Origin: Hyphomicrobium_A sp963728165
GTDB taxonomy: Bacteria; Pseudomonadota; Alphaproteobacteria; Rhizobiales; Hyphomicrobiaceae
Direction: 5' to 3'
Length of the DNA: 64,000 nt
NCBI GenBank assembly: GCA_963728165.1
Contig: CAVSIY010000007.1
Coordinates: 124,001 to 188,000 of the forward strand
The position numbers and the translations under genes are program-made. Position 1 is the first letter of the stretch, and each line of letters starts with the position of its first letter. The notes under the pieces were generated by a model. The model was given only the letters and a program-made list of their open reading frames with translations, did not search any database and was not told the origin of the DNA. This document shows positions 61,728-64,000 of the stretch, piece after piece.

Positions 61728-61989
61728 TCGTTCCCCTAAACACGGTTCACTGAGGCGCCCCCTCGTTTCTGCCCATCCGAGGTCCTCGACGCCGCAGCCT
61801 ATGGCCTTGAATGGCGAATCCGCGAAGCATTTTTCCTATTGGTAATGCAAGAGTCGGGGCGAGAGAAAGGCCTGGGCCGGAGCTTGTGCCGTGCCTGCCG
61901 CATGGGGCCCGTCCCGCTTGTCTCGGCTTTATGAATAAGGGCCGTTTCCCGGCGCCGGCGGTGCCCCCGTGTCACTGTGCTTCCACCCG

Positions 61990-62310
61990 TCATCCCGCAT
62001 GCCGCCGCTCCACCTCTCCCGTTTCGAGTGCATCGCCGCCTCTCCACCGCTCCCGGGGGGAGAGGTCGGAAGCGAATGCCAATGAGCTTCCGGGTGAGGG
62101 GCTGCGCCCTATCGAGGTCCTAACCCCTCACCCGCTCGCTTGGCTGTCCATGCGAAGCATGGCTTCGCCATGACCGCCAAGCTCGCGACCTCTCCCCCTG
62201 GGAGAGGTGAGGTTGTGCACTCCGCGACCTCTTCACCTCTCCCCGGTGGGGAGAGGTCGCGGCCCCGGTGAGCGTTCGCGAGCCGGGGACGCGGGTGAGG
62301 GGGGAGCACG
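61990..62310. repeat. Dispersed extragenic repeats, CCTCTCCC/GGGAGAGG family
   Basis: Several arms of CCTCTCCC and GGGAGAGG are present (about 62030-62070, 62190-62210, 62230-62252), with GGGTGAGGGG strings and the palindrome CATGCGAAGCATGG near 62150. The pattern matches that at the start of the window. No gene was recognised between 61728 and 63524. Confidence 0.7.
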
Positions 62311-62322
62311 CGCGCTTTTGTT

Positions 62323-62787
62323 CTCGCGGCATCTCTGCCCGAGGGTTATGAGAAGAAACGAGGGAGCGCGGGCGCCGAAGCACTGCGATCCTGTCGCGAC
62401 AAACGGGCAGCGCTTCAGCGCCCGCGCCGGTTGCTTGCCGTGCCGAGGGTGCGATCACATCGTCAGCGGGCCTTCGGTCCGGCTCTCGCTCGCTTCGGGA
62501 GAGCCTCTCGCGTCCAGGACCTCGAGCTGCTGCGCGCCGCTTAGAGCATGGAGCGCCGCTGCGCGACGGGCGTCCGTGCAGGATGTTGCCAAGCCTGCAC
62601 AGCCTCGATCCGCGGCCCCGGAATCCGAGGCGAGCTAAACCTCGCGTCAGACGCCCATGACGGTACAGACGCCTGCCTCAACCGGGTCACCGCCCCCGCC
62701 CCGCAAAGCCGCTCAGCTGCGCGTCCCATGTGGACAGGGGTGCGGGGAGGATAGGGGAGGCGTGAGGGGCGGGGATTAGTTTTTTCG
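62323..62787 (+). repeat. Two-copy 465-base element, copy B
   Basis: Second copy of the element at 52195-52658, same orientation. The two differ by scattered substitutions and a few short gaps (for example GAAAAC against GCTTAGAG before the CATGGAGCGCC string). The right edge is the same GGGGATTAG with a T-run, then unrelated DNA beginning GTCATCCCGG. It is surrounded by other repeats, unlike copy A. Confidence 0.85.
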
Positions 62788-62789
62788 AT

Positions 62790-63440
62790 CTGTCATCCCG
62801 GCCAAGCGAGCGAAGTGCACTAGGTTCCCGCCTTCGCGGGGATGACGTCGAGGGGAGGCAACCACCGGCCGCACCCACACTCGTCATCCCGGCGCAGGCC
62901 GGGACCCATGCCAGCCTCAGCGAGCTCTCTTGGCTCAGGAGGACGCTGCAGCCGCCACGTGGGCAACGACGGAGCGAAAACGCCAGCGTTGCAATCGCGG
63001 CGGCTTGCGTGGGTCCCGCTCTTCAGCGGGATGACGTTGAGAGGAGGTGAGCCTCGTGTTTTGTCATCCCGGCCAAGCGAGGCGTCAGCCGAGCGCTGAG
63101 CCGGGACCCAGCATGAGGCGTGCCGAAGGCACATGCGTGTCTGCGACGACCCTATCGCTGGGTCCCGGGTCTCCCCCGGCTGTCATGGCGAAGCCATGCT
63201 CCGCATGGACGCCGGGGTCGCCCGGGATGACATTGAGAGGAGGCGGCGGCGCGCCGACTGCACCACCCGTCATGCCGCTGAAGAGCGCGATCTACGCAAA
63301 TCTCCGCTTGTGCTCGGATGGCGCCTCTCGTTCGTTCGCCAGCACAAGTATCGGCGCAGCGGTCACCTCCACCAGAAGCGTTTGTTGAAGCTGGCGTGGG
63401 TCCCGCCCTTCGGCGCGATGACGTCAGAGACAAGCCCACG
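62790..63440. repeat. Array of GTCATCCCGG-type extragenic palindromes
   Basis: At least six units with the paired ends GTCATCCCGG and CCGGGACCCA, or their mirror GGGTCCC...GGGATGAC, lie between 62791 and 63425. Two end in GATGACGTTGAGAGGAGG or GATGACATTGAGAGGAGG, so parts are copied. No gene was recognised. Such units are usually scattered singly in a genome; here they form a cluster. Confidence 0.7.
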
Positions 63441-63524
63441 AACGATCAAGGGGTTGCGGGCGCCGGCTATTCGCGCGAGCTTATTGCGTCGCGGCGTGCG
63501 GCGGTTGCTGGGGGAATTTCGTTC

Positions 63525-64000
63525 ATGCGCATCTTTTCGCTTCCTTTCGCATGCGGGCTCGCCGTCGTTGTCGCTGCGCTCTTCTCACCCACATTCGGTC
63601 CGCAACGCTTCTCGGGCGTCGCGCTGGCGGAGTCCTCTGATGAGAAGGACGCCTTCGAGGCCGCCAAGGAGCTCGGCACCGTCGCCGCCTGGAACGCGTT
63701 TCTCGCCAACTATCAGACCGGCTTTCACGCCGACCTGGCGCGCGCCTACCTGAAAAAGCTCAACGCCGAGCCGCAACAGGCGGCCCAACCCTCGCGCTTT
63801 GACGACTTCCCCGTGGTGGCCGGCTCCTGGGGCGGCATCGTGCGCAACGGCCCGGGGGAGGACCACCGCAAGATCGACTCGCTCGACGAAGGCGATGAGG
63901 TGACGCTCGTTGCGCGCACCGACGTGATCAAGGACGGCTATCCCTGGTTCAAGATCTCCTACGGCGACGACCAGAGCGGCTACCAGTGGGGCGGCATCCT
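63525..64000 (+). CDS. Secreted protein with AKxLGTV module and SH3-like domain (partial)
   Basis: The gene starts at ATG 63525 and is still open at the window end, after 158 codons. It has a signal peptide (FSLPFACGLAVVVAALFS, about 3-20 and onward to VALAES), a module AKELGTVAAWNAFLANY with GFHADLARAYLKKLNAEP (about 45-80), and a bacterial SH3-like domain beginning GSWGGIVRNGPGED, IDSLDEGDEVTLV and WFKISYGDD. The module is clearly related to that in the gene at 3782-4345. SH3-like domains often bind peptidoglycan, so an envelope role is likely. In relatives the same module accompanies caspase-like proteases, which cannot be checked here because the end is missing. Confidence 0.8.
   Translation, partial: MRIFSLPFACGLAVVVAALFSPTFGPQRFSGVALAESSDEKDAFEAAKELGTVAAWNAFLANYQTGFHADLARAYLKKLNAEPQQAAQPSRFDDFPVVAGSWGGIVRNGPGEDHRKIDSLDEGDEVTLVARTDVIKDGYPWFKISYGDDQSGYQWGGI

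Noticed and set aside
62790..63440. Regularly repeated palindromes as a CRISPR array
   Set aside because: Spacing and unit length vary, units occur in both orientations and no cas gene is near.

Overview
The window reads as a chromosomal segment of a high-GC alphaproteobacterium, most likely of the order Hyphomicrobiales (Rhizobiales). The signs are the gene order of the division and cell-wall cluster running into lpxC, bamD and ligA; an RNase P RNA of bacterial type; a fumC-DUF4169-ribbon-helix-helix trio; a membrane-anchored J-domain protein of a kind common in this order; and many extragenic palindromic repeats. No tRNA or rRNA gene, CRISPR array or intact transposase was seen.

Layout. 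1-4.4 kb: a dispersed repeat, a DCC/lipase-maturation-factor fusion, two small hypothetical genes, rnpB with a clear promoter, a small secreted protein and an LprI-domain protein. 4.6-7.8 kb: an AT-richer accessory patch holding a frameshifted membrane protein and a KAP-family P-loop NTPase broken by about five frameshifts. 8-10.7 kb: small genes, one overlapping another antisense, a dihydrofolate reductase-like gene and a frameshifted alpha/beta hydrolase. 10.9-34.9 kb: the dcw cluster in order (MraZ boxes, mraZ, rsmH, ftsL, ftsI, murE, murF, mraY, murD, ftsW, murG, murC, murB, ddl, ftsQ, ftsA, ftsZ), then lpxC, bamD and ligA; recN, often found between bamD and ligA, is absent. 35-50.5 kb: a sulfotransferase, Xaa-Pro aminopeptidase (frameshifted), prmA, a DUF3754 protein, a J-domain protein, an exported isoaspartyl methyltransferase, a UvrD helicase, an AsmA-like protein and the fumC operon. 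52-61.7 kb: a two-copy repeat, Crp/Fnr and LuxR-type regulators, a persulfide dioxygenase-rhodanese fusion next to a cysteine synthase, an L,D-transpeptidase, a class V aminotransferase and a Tlde1-like secreted protein. 61.9-63.5 kb: a dense run of extragenic repeats. The last gene runs off the window.

How the genes work together. The dcw block supplies every cytoplasmic step from UDP-MurNAc to lipid II (murC, D, E, F, ddl, mraY, murG), the septal synthase pair (ftsW, ftsI), the early divisome (ftsZ, ftsA, ftsQ, ftsL), and then outer-membrane biogenesis (lpxC, bamD). Overlapping or nearly abutting starts and stops show tight co-transcription. The 54.9-57.1 kb pair looks like a sulfide/persulfide handling unit. 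Two genes at opposite ends of the window share a short conserved module.

Single-base frameshifts occur in ddl, the aminopeptidase and the hydrolase. These may be sequencing errors at short base runs. The KAP region is far more heavily damaged and looks truly decayed. No convincing undescribed multi-gene system was found. The best leads are the two-copy 465-bp element, the tandem start-site repeat before murB, the twin palindromes in the murG-murC gap, and the shared AKxLGTVxAWxAFL module.
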